6,957 bases of DNA from Eubacterium sp. (GCA_020844525.1 JAJGAH010000132.1:1-6957), one strand, 5' to 3'. Shown: positions 1-5,894, counted from the first letter of the stretch. Notes: generated by a model not told the origin, from the letters alone. Numbers and translations are program-made.

Positions 1-1
1 G

Positions 2-691
2 GGAACGGATGGCAAAATTCCGGAGAACAGCATGGCTTCTATCAAGGCAGCAATTGACCATGGCTATGGACTGAATCTGGATGTCCGCCTCACAAGGGAC
101 GGTGTGCCGGTTATTTTTGCGGACGCAAGACTGGAGCGCATGACTGGCAATGAAGGCTCTGTGGAGAACAGTGTGATGCACGAGCTGGAGGAGCTGAAGC
201 TCGGGGATTCCGAGGAGAAGATTCCGACGCTTGAGGAGGCGCTCAAGGAGATCAACGGCCAGGTTCCGGTGATTTTGAATCTCCATACAGAAGAGGACAA
301 CTACAATGTCATCTCTGATCAGGTGTGTGAGATCATAGACGGATATGAAGGCGTGTTTGCCATTGAATCCATCGATGTCCGTGTACTCAGATGGTTCCGC
401 AAGCAGAGAGGAGAGTACATTCGCGGGCAGATTTCCGATTTCAACCATCGCAGCGGTTCCTCATTTATGAACCTTCTTCTCGATGTTCTGACCGGATGTC
501 TGCTTATGAATTTCCTGACAGCGCCGGATTATATTTCAACAAATATTGACACGCGCAACAATCCGAGCCTCTGGCTCTGCAGACTGGTCTACAGGGTTCC
601 GAGGATGGACCGGGTGGTCCGCTCCCTGGAGGATTATGAGCTTGTGAAGACAGACGGTTCCACTGTGGTCTTTGATGAGATTGAGCCATGA
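2..691 (+). CDS. Glycerophosphodiester phosphodiesterase-like protein, 3' part, probably catalytically inactive
   Basis: The reading frame is open from position 2, so the gene starts before the window; the ATG at 32 is internal, because the family motif PENS is encoded just before it (20-31). The order of motifs follows GDPD-family TIM barrels that hydrolyse glycerophosphodiesters to glycerol-3-phosphate and an alcohol: PENS, then GYGLNLDVRLTRDG, PVIFAD, IPTLEEAL, VPVILNLH, AIES-x-D-x-RVLRWFRK and IRGQIS. The C-terminal half (FLTAPDYIS, then LCRLVYRVP, then VVRSLEDYE) also fits the soluble Firmicutes GDPD layout. Several expected catalytic or metal residues are changed: the Glu of the ELD motif is Asn (74-76), the His of the HD motif is Ala (119-121), and the Glu of the later E-x-K motif is Asn (278-280) with Lys replaced by His (284-286). 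Only the Asp at 80-82 remains. The first catalytic His lies outside the window. The fold assignment is firm; enzymatic activity is doubtful. Confidence 0.85.
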   Translation, partial: GTDGKIPENSMASIKAAIDHGYGLNLDVRLTRDGVPVIFADARLERMTGNEGSVENSVMHELEELKLGDSEEKIPTLEEALKEINGQVPVILNLHTEEDNYNVISDQVCEIIDGYEGVFAIESIDVRVLRWFRKQRGEYIRGQISDFNHRSGSSFMNLLLDVLTGCLLMNFLTAPDYISTNIDTRNNPSLWLCRLVYRVPRMDRVVRSLEDYELVKTDGSTVVFDEIEP

Positions 692-725
692 TGTGTGGTG
701 AATTGTATCGTGAAATGCATTGAGA

Positions 726-774
726 AAAAGGCTGCCGCACCGCCAGAGGATCTCTGACGATGCGGCAGCCTTTT
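726..774. terminator. Bidirectional intrinsic terminator between convergent genes
   Basis: A perfect 14-bp inverted repeat has its left arm AAAAGGCTGCCGCA at 726-739 and its right arm at 761-774. The loop contains a further 5-bp hairpin, CAGAG (744-748) with CTCTG (752-756). The plus strand ends in TTTTGTTTT and the minus strand in TTTTT, so it can stop transcription from both the GDPD-like gene on the left and the acyltransferase gene on the right, whose stop codon is at 836-838. Confidence 0.92.
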
Positions 775-835
775 GTTTTCTGGAACGCATTGACTTTTAT
801 ATCCGGAATAAGGTATCTTTAACCTGTACAAATGC

Positions 836-1576
836 TCAGAGGAGCGACCGGTTTCGTTCTATGGTCTCCGTAATGATTTCCCTGGTACGTGCACCGATAT
901 GTTTTTTTTCATCACGGGACAGGGAGCCGGTTTCAATGGGCTTTCCAAATTCGATGATGACGTGTACCGGTTTCAGCCATGGAAAGTGCTTCTCAAAAAT
1001 CTGAATGGAGTTGCTGATGGAGACGGGAATAATCGGTGCACCGGTTTTTGTGGCGACCCGGAAGCTTCCCTCGTGGAACTCCAGAAGGGGCAGATCATCC
1101 TCTCCTTTATTCCGTGTACCCTCCGGGAAGATAAAGACGAATTTTCCTGTTTTTACCTGTGCTATGGCATCAAGGATGACCTGCATGCCCTGCTTCAGGT
1201 CTGAACGGTTCAGGAAGAAGCAGTAGATATAACGCATCCAGACACGGAGGATCGGGATTTTTTCGATGGAATCCTTGGCAATGTATCCTCCCTGTGTTTT
1301 CATATAGGTATAGGTCATGATAACGTCATAGATACTGCGGTGATTGCCGATGAATACAGCACCCCGGTTGTCTGGAATGTTTTCCTCTCCGATGGTGGTG
1401 ATCCGGATTCCGGCGAGCACGATCAGCACACGGAATGCCCAGCGGACCATGGCCTGGGATATTCTGCCGGCGCGGTCGGGGTTCTTTCTCCGGATCAGAG
1501 CGATGATACCGAGTACAGGCAGGGTCAGAACCAGATATAGAAACGCAAATATGATAGATATTAACGAACGCAGCAT
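836..1576 (-). CDS. plsC: 1-acyl-sn-glycerol-3-phosphate acyltransferase (PlsC family)
   Basis: This 246-residue protein should transfer an acyl chain to lysophosphatidic acid, giving phosphatidic acid at the inner face of the membrane, the branch point of phospholipid synthesis. A hydrophobic helix occupies about residues 4-28 (LISIIFAFLYLVLTLPVLGI). The acyltransferase signature HX4D is HRSIYD at 79-84, followed by the block around KDSIEKIPIL (101-110), FPEGTR at 150-155, and APIIPVSI at 180-187. The frame is open upstream to 1729, but the ATG at 1574-1576 is preferred: it has the ribosome binding site GGGAGG 6-7 bases upstream and begins directly with the membrane helix, while the upstream extension runs back through the promoter and tandem repeats. 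The gene is monocistronic here, convergent with the GDPD-like gene and divergent from ispE. The family is certain; the exact acyl acceptor is inferred from family. Confidence 0.93.
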   Translation of the reverse strand: MLRSLISIIFAFLYLVLTLPVLGIIALIRRKNPDRAGRISQAMVRWAFRVLIVLAGIRITTIGEENIPDNRGAVFIGNHRSIYDVIMTYTYMKTQGGYIAKDSIEKIPILRVWMRYIYCFFLNRSDLKQGMQVILDAIAQVKTGKFVFIFPEGTRNKGEDDLPLLEFHEGSFRVATKTGAPIIPVSISNSIQIFEKHFPWLKPVHVIIEFGKPIETGSLSRDEKKHIGARTREIITETIERNRSLL

Positions 1577-1608
1577 AAAGCCCTCCCTCGTTCTGTATTG
1601 GCACGAAC

Positions 1609-1631
1609 ACGCACAGCGCTGTACGGTGCGT
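1609..1631. other. Inverted repeats in the plsC 5' leader
   Basis: The core ACAGCGCTGT at 1613-1622 is a perfect 10-bp palindrome. A second pairing, ACGCAC (1609-1614) with GTGCGT (1626-1631), encloses it. Both fall in the predicted plsC transcript, just downstream of the promoter and about 35 nt before the start codon. It could be a repressor site or a small RNA hairpin; nothing in the sequence decides between these. Confidence 0.35.
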
Positions 1632-1646
1632 GCAGGATGCATAATG

Positions 1647-1675
1647 ATTATAAATTCGAAGGGGCGTATCTGCAA
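1647..1675 (-). promoter_or_regulatory. Sigma-A type promoter for plsC
   Basis: Read on the minus strand, TTGCAG (1675-1670) and a perfect TATAAT (1652-1647) are separated by exactly 17 bases. Transcription would start near 1640, leaving a leader of about 64 nt to the chosen plsC ATG. The position supports the shorter plsC start, because the longer frame would begin upstream of this promoter. Confidence 0.75.
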
Positions 1676-1680
1676 GCGAT

Positions 1681-1752
1681 AATACAGGATTAACGCAGAG
1701 CGCGGCAATACAGGATTAACGCAGAGCACGGCAATGCAGGATTAACGCAGAG
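1681..1752. repeat. Three tandem 26-bp direct repeats in the plsC/ispE divergent region
   Basis: Copies begin at 1681, 1707 and 1733. The shared core is CAGGATTAACGCAGAG. Copies 1 and 2 differ at one base (GCGCGG versus GCACGG). Copy 3 matches for about 20 bases with one change (AATG for AATA) and then diverges. There is no spacer between copies. The array starts 6 bp upstream of the plsC -35 box and ends 83 bp before the ispE start, so it could bind a regulator of one or both genes, or simply be a slippage-derived microsatellite. Confidence 0.9.
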
Positions 1753-1834
1753 ATTCCGGGAGCGGATTCTGCAAGGGCAGGCACATGCGCTGCATGGAAA
1801 ATACATGTATCTGATATGAGGTGAAAAATAAAAT

Positions 1835-2719
1835 ATGAAGGTTATCGCAAGAGCGAAGATTAATCTGAGCCTGGATGTCACGGGCAGGCGGCCGGATGGC
1901 TATCATCTGGTCAGGATGGTCATGCAGACAGTGGACGTCTGTGATACACTGATTTTAGAAAAAAAAGATACAGAGGGGATAGAGCTGCAATGCGATGCAC
2001 CCGGGATTCCAACTGACTGCGGGAATCTGGCCTGGAAGGCGGCAGACCTTCTGATGCGCGAATTCCATCTTGGCAGCGGCGTCCGGATCAGACTGCAGAA
2101 GAGGATTCCTTCGGCTGCCGGTCTTGCGGGAGGAAGCGCAGATGCGGCTGCGGTACTGCGGGGGATGAACCGTCTCTTTGCGCTGGGACTGTCGGAGGAG
2201 GGGCTCTGCAGCAGGGCCGTGCAGCTTGGTGCGGATGTGCCTTATTGTGTGATGGGAGGCACAGCACTCTCTGAGGGAATCGGTGAGGTGCTGACAAAGC
2301 TTCCGCCGCTTCCGGACTGTTACATAGTGCTTGCAAAGCCGGAGGACGCGGTTTCCACAAAGCAGGTCTATACAGATCTGGATCATCTGCCGGCATTTCA
2401 TCATCCGGATGTGTACGGACAGGTGCAGGCAATCCGTGCCGGTGATCTGGAGGGAGTTGTAAGCAGAATGGAGAATGTGCTGGAGCTTGTGACAGTTCCG
2501 GATCACCCGGCGACAGCCTCTCTCATACAGATGATGAAGGACTGCGGGGCAGCCGGCTCTATGATGAGTGGCAGCGGCCCCACTGTATTTGGCATATTTT
2601 TTCGGGAGAAGGATGCCGGGAAGGCATACAGCGAACTTGAGAAGAGCCCACTGGCAAAGGATGTTTTTCTTACAAGGCCTTGTCCGGATGCGGGCTTCGT
2701 GCAGGAGGATACTATATGA
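1835..2719 (+). CDS. ispE: 4-diphosphocytidyl-2-C-methyl-D-erythritol kinase (IspE)
   Basis: This 294-residue cytoplasmic GHMP-superfamily kinase uses ATP to phosphorylate the 2-hydroxyl of CDP-methylerythritol in the MEP (non-mevalonate) isoprenoid pathway. The length is normal for the family. Visible motifs are the N-terminal AKINLSLDVTGRRPDGYH with the expected catalytic Lys8, the GHMP nucleotide-binding loop PSAAGLAGGSADAAA at 92-106, GADVPY at 132-137 with catalytic Asp134, and the C-terminal glycine-rich SGSGPT at 245-250. The ATG at 1835 is preceded by GAGGTG at 1818-1823, with a somewhat long spacing of 11 bases. I could not find a convincing promoter in the 80 bases before it. Its stop codon overlaps the start of the regulator gene by 4 bp (ATGA), so the two form one translationally coupled unit. 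Confidence 0.97.
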   Translation: MKVIARAKINLSLDVTGRRPDGYHLVRMVMQTVDVCDTLILEKKDTEGIELQCDAPGIPTDCGNLAWKAADLLMREFHLGSGVRIRLQKRIPSAAGLAGGSADAAAVLRGMNRLFALGLSEEGLCSRAVQLGADVPYCVMGGTALSEGIGEVLTKLPPLPDCYIVLAKPEDAVSTKQVYTDLDHLPAFHHPDVYGQVQAIRAGDLEGVVSRMENVLELVTVPDHPATASLIQMMKDCGAAGSMMSGSGPTVFGIFFREKDAGKAYSELEKSPLAKDVFLTRPCPDAGFVQEDTI

Positions 2720-3390
2720 CAACAGATAAGCTCGCGCAGACGATGAGTGAATATGAGGGAATGCCGCTCCGCGATGTCGTTTTTCAGACACTGCGAAAGG
2801 GGATTCTCAGGGGTGATCTGAAGCCGGGGGAGCGGCTGATGGAGATTCAGCTTGCCAACAGACTCGGTGTCAGCAGAACACCTATCCGTGAGGCGATACG
2901 GATGCTGGAACTGGAGGGACTGGTATACAATATACCGCGCAGAGGCGCACAGGTGGCCAGTATCACGGAGCAGGACCTTCATGATGTGCTGGAGGTCCGC
3001 CTTGGCCTGGAGGAGATGGCGGTTGACCTGGCACTTGACCGGATCACGCCGGAGGAGCTGGACCAGCTTTATCAGGCGAGCCGGAAATTCGAAAAAATGG
3101 TCGGCAGGGCCGGGCTTACGGAGCTGGCGGAGGCTGACGAGGAGTTTCATGCCATCATTTACAAGTCCACCGGCAATCGCAGACTTGTACAGTTGATCAA
3201 CAATCTGCGGGAGCAGATGTACCGCTACCGTGTGGAATACCTGAAGGATGAGGACAACCGGAATTCACTGATCAGGGAGCATGATGAGCTGTGGAAGAGC
3301 CTGAAGGACAAGGACAGAGAGGCGGCCAAGAAGTATATGCGCCGGCATATTGAGCGGCAGATGGAGACGATCCAGAGCAATATAAATTGA
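2716..3390 (+). CDS. GntR-family transcriptional regulator with FCD ligand-binding domain
   Basis: A 224-residue DNA-binding protein of the FadR subfamily. The N-terminal winged helix covers about residues 17-85, with the GntR signature GDLKPGERL, then LANRLGVSRTPIREAIRML, and the wing GLVYNIPRRGAQV. The C-terminal all-helical FCD domain starts near residue 88. The usual metal ligands are present: Asp141 and His145 (DEEFH), His189 (REHDELW) and His211 (RRHIERQ), so a metal-dependent carboxylate ligand is likely, though its identity is not visible. The start is the ATG at 2716, overlapping the ispE stop, with AGGAGG at 2703-2708 seven bases upstream; an in-frame ATG at 2680 has no such site. 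No neighbouring catabolic operon suggests a target, so the regulon is unknown. The coupling to ispE is probably positional. Confidence 0.94.
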   Translation: MTTDKLAQTMSEYEGMPLRDVVFQTLRKGILRGDLKPGERLMEIQLANRLGVSRTPIREAIRMLELEGLVYNIPRRGAQVASITEQDLHDVLEVRLGLEEMAVDLALDRITPEELDQLYQASRKFEKMVGRAGLTELAEADEEFHAIIYKSTGNRRLVQLINNLREQMYRYRVEYLKDEDNRNSLIREHDELWKSLKDKDREAAKKYMRRHIERQMETIQSNIN

Positions 3391-3420
3391 GCTCCGGCTG
3401 CACCATTTTATATCTCAATT
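3385..3420. other. 7-bp inverted repeat at the end of the gntR-family gene
   Basis: AATTGAG (3385-3391) overlaps the stop codon and is matched by CTCAATT (3414-3420) across a 22-base gap. The stem is AT-rich and lacks a following T tract, so it is a poor terminator. It could be an operator, but its half-sites do not look like the TTGTnnnACAA-type sites common for FCD regulators. No better terminator for ispE-gntR is visible before the tRNA promoter. Confidence 0.3.
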
Positions 3421-3433
3421 GTCTTTGTTGTGC

Positions 3434-3460
3434 TTGCAATTCGTTTAACATGGGTATAAT
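3434..3460 (+). promoter_or_regulatory. Promoter of the tRNA-Ala gene
   Basis: A perfect TATAAT at 3455-3460 is preceded by TTGCAA at 3434-3439 with a 15-base spacer (or CTTGCA with 16). The expected start is near 3467, about 14 nt before the mature tRNA 5' end, a typical short tRNA leader. Confidence 0.7.
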
Positions 3461-3480
3461 ATAGAACTTGGTTTTTGAAA

Positions 3481-3553
3481 GGGGCATTAGCGCAGTTGGG
3501 AGCGCGCCACATTCGCATTGTGGAGGTCGTCGGTTCGAATCCGATATGCTCCA
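3481..3553 (+). tRNA. tRNA-Ala (anticodon CGC)
   Basis: A complete 73-nt cloverleaf can be folded by eye. The acceptor stem is GGGGCAT (3481-3487) with ATGCTCC (3546-3552). The D stem is GCGC/GCGC (3490-3493 and 3502-3505). The anticodon stem is CCACA/TGTGG (3507-3511 and 3519-3523) around the loop TTCGCAT, giving anticodon CGC at 3514-3516, which reads GCG. The variable loop is AGGTC and the T arm GTCGG-TTCGAAT-CCGAT (3529-3545). The discriminator is A3553. The third acceptor pair is G3-U70, the classical alanine identity element, which agrees with the anticodon. The 3' CCA is not encoded and must be added by the CCA-adding enzyme. The gene stands alone with its own promoter and terminator. 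Confidence 0.96.
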
Positions 3554-3558
3554 GAAAC

Positions 3559-3593
3559 GACTGTCACATAGATCTGTGTGGCAGTCTTTTTTT
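3559..3593 (+). terminator. Intrinsic terminator of the tRNA-Ala transcript
   Basis: GACTGTCACATA (3559-3570) pairs with TGTGTGGCAGTC (3575-3586), 12 pairs including two G-U, closed by the loop GATC, followed by seven T residues (3587-3593). It starts five bases after the mature tRNA end. Confidence 0.93.
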
Positions 3594-3594
3594 C

Positions 3595-3623
3595 TGTACA
3601 GATCGATTTCAACATGGTATCAT
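3595..3623 (+). promoter_or_regulatory. Extended -10 promoter upstream of the YcxB-like gene
   Basis: TGTACA (3595-3600) lies 17 bases before TATCAT (3618-3623), which carries the extended -10 dinucleotide TG one base upstream (3615-3616). The local sequence AACATGGTATCATAT resembles the tRNA promoter (AACATGGGTATAATAT), which supports the call. The predicted start is near 3630. Confidence 0.6.
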
Positions 3624-3629
3624 ATCAGA

Positions 3630-3764
3630 TTAGTTGGGGGTCAGAGCCCCGTTCTGTATTTCTGTTCTTTTCAGGTCTTTTAGGTCTGATGTTCTGATCG
3701 GGCGATTGCCCGGGTTCTGCTACTGGTTAAAGAACCGGTGCGGTATGTTTGCGAGGTTATCCAT
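3630..3764 (+). other. Structured leader of about 135 nt before the YcxB-like gene
   Basis: Between the predicted transcription start and the chosen start codon lie a GGGG/CCCC hairpin (about 3636-3650), a pyrimidine-rich tract (3651-3696) with AGGTCT twice, a CGGGC-GATT-GCCCG hairpin (3699-3712), and a six-pair hairpin with an AAAG tetraloop (3723-3738). A short frame, ATG at 3745 to TGA at 3766-3768, would encode MFARLSI, and its stop overlaps the proposed TTG start. I do not recognise a riboswitch class. No run of T follows the hairpins, so attenuation by termination is not evident. Confidence 0.35.
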
Positions 3765-4292
3765 TTGAAGCATTTTGTTATCAGGTACCAGTATGGTCCG
3801 AAGGAAGTTGAAGAGTGTATGAGCGCATGGTGGCGGAAGAAATATAAGGCGCCGCTGATTGCGCTTCTTGCGATGTTCTGCGTATTTGGCGTGATAGCGG
3901 CCGTGAACAGGAATGCCATATGGATGGTGCCATCCGTCACGGGTGTCTTTGGTTTTCTGATGTTTGTCGTCCGGGAGCGGAATGCTGTTGGACGGGAGAA
4001 GGAGAGCATTGAGGGAACCTACCATGTCAAGGATCCTTTCATGCGCGTTGAGATTGACCATGAAATCCGCACAACGGTGAGTAATACCAAAAATTCCATC
4101 CCGCTGGCCGGTGTGGAAGGGGTGACTGTCACAAAGAACATGATCGTACTGCTTCTTGCTCACGACATGTCACTGGGTCTGAAGAAGGATTCCTTCGAGA
4201 GAGGGACCGCAGAGGAGTGTCTTGCGTTCATGAAGGAGCAGGTGGAGAAAAACCGCAGGGACAGGAAGAAGTTCTCCAGGAGAAAAAAGTAG
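3765..4292 (+). CDS. YcxB-like two-helix membrane protein
   Basis: A membrane protein of about 175 residues. The N-terminal stretch FVIRYQYGPKEVEECM precedes two hydrophobic helices at about 29-47 and 52-69. A soluble region follows, ending in a small beta/alpha segment: SIPLAGVEGVTVTKN, then IVLLLAHDMSLGLKKDSF, then a helix TAEECLAFMKEQVEK. This layout matches the YcxB-like family (often found in Firmicutes, function unknown). The C-terminus is strongly basic, ending KKFSRRKK. The start is uncertain: TTG at 3765 has GCGAGG eight bases upstream and gives a family-like N-terminus; a GTG at 3738 (184 residues) has no ribosome binding site; an ATG at 3819 (157 residues) is also possible. It is followed by repeats and then, after 136 bases without a terminator, by the permease gene, so co-transcription is possible. 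Confidence 0.75.
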   Translation: MKHFVIRYQYGPKEVEECMSAWWRKKYKAPLIALLAMFCVFGVIAAVNRNAIWMVPSVTGVFGFLMFVVRERNAVGREKESIEGTYHVKDPFMRVEIDHEIRTTVSNTKNSIPLAGVEGVTVTKNMIVLLLAHDMSLGLKKDSFERGTAEECLAFMKEQVEKNRRDRKKFSRRKK

Positions 4293-4298
4293 AAACGA

Positions 4299-4396
4299 TT
4301 TTCGATCTAAGTGAGAGCAAGAAGAAAGCCGGTTTTCCGATCTAAGAGAGAACAAAAAAGAAAATCTGTCTTGCGATTGAAGTGAAGAATAACGGG
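4299..4396. repeat. Three imperfect 35/36-nt direct repeats between the YcxB-like gene and the permease gene
   Basis: Anchors are GATCTAAG at 4304-4311, GATCTAAG at 4339-4346 and GATTGAAG at 4375-4382, spaced 35 and 36 bases. Each is preceded by a TTTTC- or TCTTG-like stretch and followed by a purine-rich A/G tract. The array begins 7 bases after the YcxB-like stop codon and ends 18 bases before the permease ribosome binding site. No terminator or clear promoter was found in the interval. Confidence 0.7.
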
Positions 4397-4428
4397 AATA
4401 CAGTAACCAAGATGAGGAGGAGAAACTG

Positions 4429-5838
4429 ATGAAACTGGTATACGATGTTGAGGAGAGACCGCCGTTTCGGAAGAACCTGATTTATGCATTTCAGCAGCTG
4501 CTGGCGATCATTGCCGCGACGCTTCTGGTTCCAACGCTTGTAAATCTTGGCACCAAGGGTGCAACAGAGGTAACCATGAGCCAGCCGGCGGCATTGTTTG
4601 GCGCAGGTGTCGGAACGCTGATCTATGTGCTCTGCACGCAGAAGAAGAGCCCGATATTCCTCGGAAGCTCCTTTGCCTTTATCAATCCGCTGATTGGCGC
4701 CTGCACCTTCGGCTATCTGGGTATTTTCCTGGGGGCTGTTTTTGCAGGTCTTGTATATGTCGTGATTGCGCTGATCATCGCAAAGGTCGGCACCAGCTGG
4801 GTAGATCGTCTCATGCCGCCTGTCATTATCGGACCCACAGTTGCTCTGATCGGATTATCCCTGTGCGGCTCGGCCGTCAGCAACCTGCAGAGTAATGCTG
4901 CCGGAGATTACAATCTGATTGCGATCGTCTGCGGACTGTTCGCATTCCTTACGACTATTGTCGTATCTGTCCGTGGCGGAAAAGCAGTCCGGATGATTCC
5001 CTTTATCATCGGCATTCTGGCAGGATATGTGCTGGCTTCTGTTTTTACGGCGATCGGTTATGCGACGGGCTGCGATTATCTGAAGATCATTGACTATACC
5101 CCGCTTGTGAAGAACTTCAGCCCGTTTACTGTCAAGAGTCTGTTTGCGGTCCCGGACTTCACCTTCCTTGGTATTTTTGCACATGGTACGGATGCACTGA
5201 ACGGTATAGCCGGCGTGCTGCAGGTGCTGCTGCTGTTCGGCCCGGTTGCCCTTGTCGTTTTTGCTGAGCATATCGCCGATCATGAGAATCTCGGATCTGT
5301 CATTCGCAGAGATCTTATCCGGAATCCCGGACTGCACCGGACGCTGATGGGAGACGGCCTTGGAACAATTGTAGGATCTTTCTTTGGCGGCTGCCCGAAC
5401 ACAAGCTACGGTGAGGCGATCGGCTGTGTCGCGATTTCCGGTGATGCCTCCATCTCCACGATTATCCTGACAGCCTGCCTGGCAATGATTTTTTCATTCT
5501 TTTCACCGTTTGTTGCCTTTGTCAACACCATTCCGGTCTGCGTCATCGGCGGAATCTGCATCGCCCTCTATGGATTCATTTCCGTCAGCGGTCTTCGCAT
5601 GATTCAGACGGTAGACCTGAACGACAACCGGAACCTCTATGTGGTCAGCGTCATTCTGGTGCTGGGCATCGGCGGCCTTACACTGAATCTGAAGTATGTG
5701 CAGATTACGAGCATTGCGACCGCACTGATCATGGGTATTATCGTAAATCTTCTGATGCACAAGGGTAAGAGCCCTGAGGAAGAGGAGGAAGAGCAGGAGA
5801 AGAAGTACGCCTGCGACAAGGACGAAAAACTGTTCTGA
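4429..5838 (+). CDS. uraA: Uracil/xanthine permease of the NCS2 family (UraA-like)
   Basis: A 469-residue polytopic inner-membrane transporter, probably a proton symporter importing uracil for pyrimidine salvage. Hallmarks are AFQQLLAIIAATLLVP near the N-terminus (20-35), the helix-3 region FLGSSFAFINP (77-87), LMPPVIIGPTVALIGLSL (128-145), and the substrate-site motifs FAEHIADH (278-285) and GDGLGTIVGSFFGGCPNTSYGEAIG (308-332). Glu280 and Glu329 are 49 residues apart, as are Glu241 and Glu290 of E. coli UraA, which bind uracil and couple protons. The protein is about 40 residues longer than UraA, partly through a charged C-terminal tail with six consecutive Glu (450-455). The start is supported by AGGAGG at 4415-4420. 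Uracil is favoured over xanthine by the UraA-like motifs, but specificity is inferred. No PyrR-type attenuator was recognised upstream. Confidence 0.92.
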   Translation: MKLVYDVEERPPFRKNLIYAFQQLLAIIAATLLVPTLVNLGTKGATEVTMSQPAALFGAGVGTLIYVLCTQKKSPIFLGSSFAFINPLIGACTFGYLGIFLGAVFAGLVYVVIALIIAKVGTSWVDRLMPPVIIGPTVALIGLSLCGSAVSNLQSNAAGDYNLIAIVCGLFAFLTTIVVSVRGGKAVRMIPFIIGILAGYVLASVFTAIGYATGCDYLKIIDYTPLVKNFSPFTVKSLFAVPDFTFLGIFAHGTDALNGIAGVLQVLLLFGPVALVVFAEHIADHENLGSVIRRDLIRNPGLHRTLMGDGLGTIVGSFFGGCPNTSYGEAIGCVAISGDASISTIILTACLAMIFSFFSPFVAFVNTIPVCVIGGICIALYGFISVSGLRMIQTVDLNDNRNLYVVSVILVLGIGGLTLNLKYVQITSIATALIMGIIVNLLMHKGKSPEEEEEEQEKKYACDKDEKLF

Positions 5839-5850
5839 TGTTTTTCAGAT

Positions 5851-5894
5851 AAGGCTGCGTCTCCGGATGTTTCCGGCACTGCAGCCTTGTTTTT
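5851..5894 (+). terminator. Intrinsic terminator of the permease gene
   Basis: AAGGCTGC (5851-5858) pairs with GCAGCCTT (5881-5888). An inner hairpin CCGGA/TCCGG (5863-5867 and 5872-5876) stacks within the loop, and GTTTTT follows. It lies 12 bases after the permease stop codon. Confidence 0.9.

Noticed and set aside
1577..1729. Upstream extension of the plsC frame to 297 residues
   Set aside because: The extension translates the tandem repeats and overlaps the predicted promoter. The ATG at 1574-1576 has a good ribosome binding site and starts with the expected membrane helix.
1681..1752. CRISPR array
   Set aside because: The copies are directly adjacent with no unique spacers, only three are present, and no cas gene is near.
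1787..1816. Nine-codon frame (MRCMENTCI) before ispE as a leader peptide
   Set aside because: It has no convincing ribosome binding site, promoter or attenuator structure.
1955..2791. Long open frame of 278 codons on the minus strand across ispE
   Set aside because: It is antisense to a clear IspE, its protein is rich in Cys, His and Arg with no recognisable domain, and it has no ribosome binding site that I can see. It is a shadow frame.
2503..3150. Open frame of 215 codons on the minus strand across the ispE/gntR junction
   Set aside because: It crosses two well supported plus-strand genes and shows no family motifs.
4855..5337. Open frame of 160 codons on the minus strand inside the permease gene
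   Set aside because: Its composition mirrors hydrophobic codons read in reverse, giving a highly polar protein without motifs. It is a shadow of the transporter.
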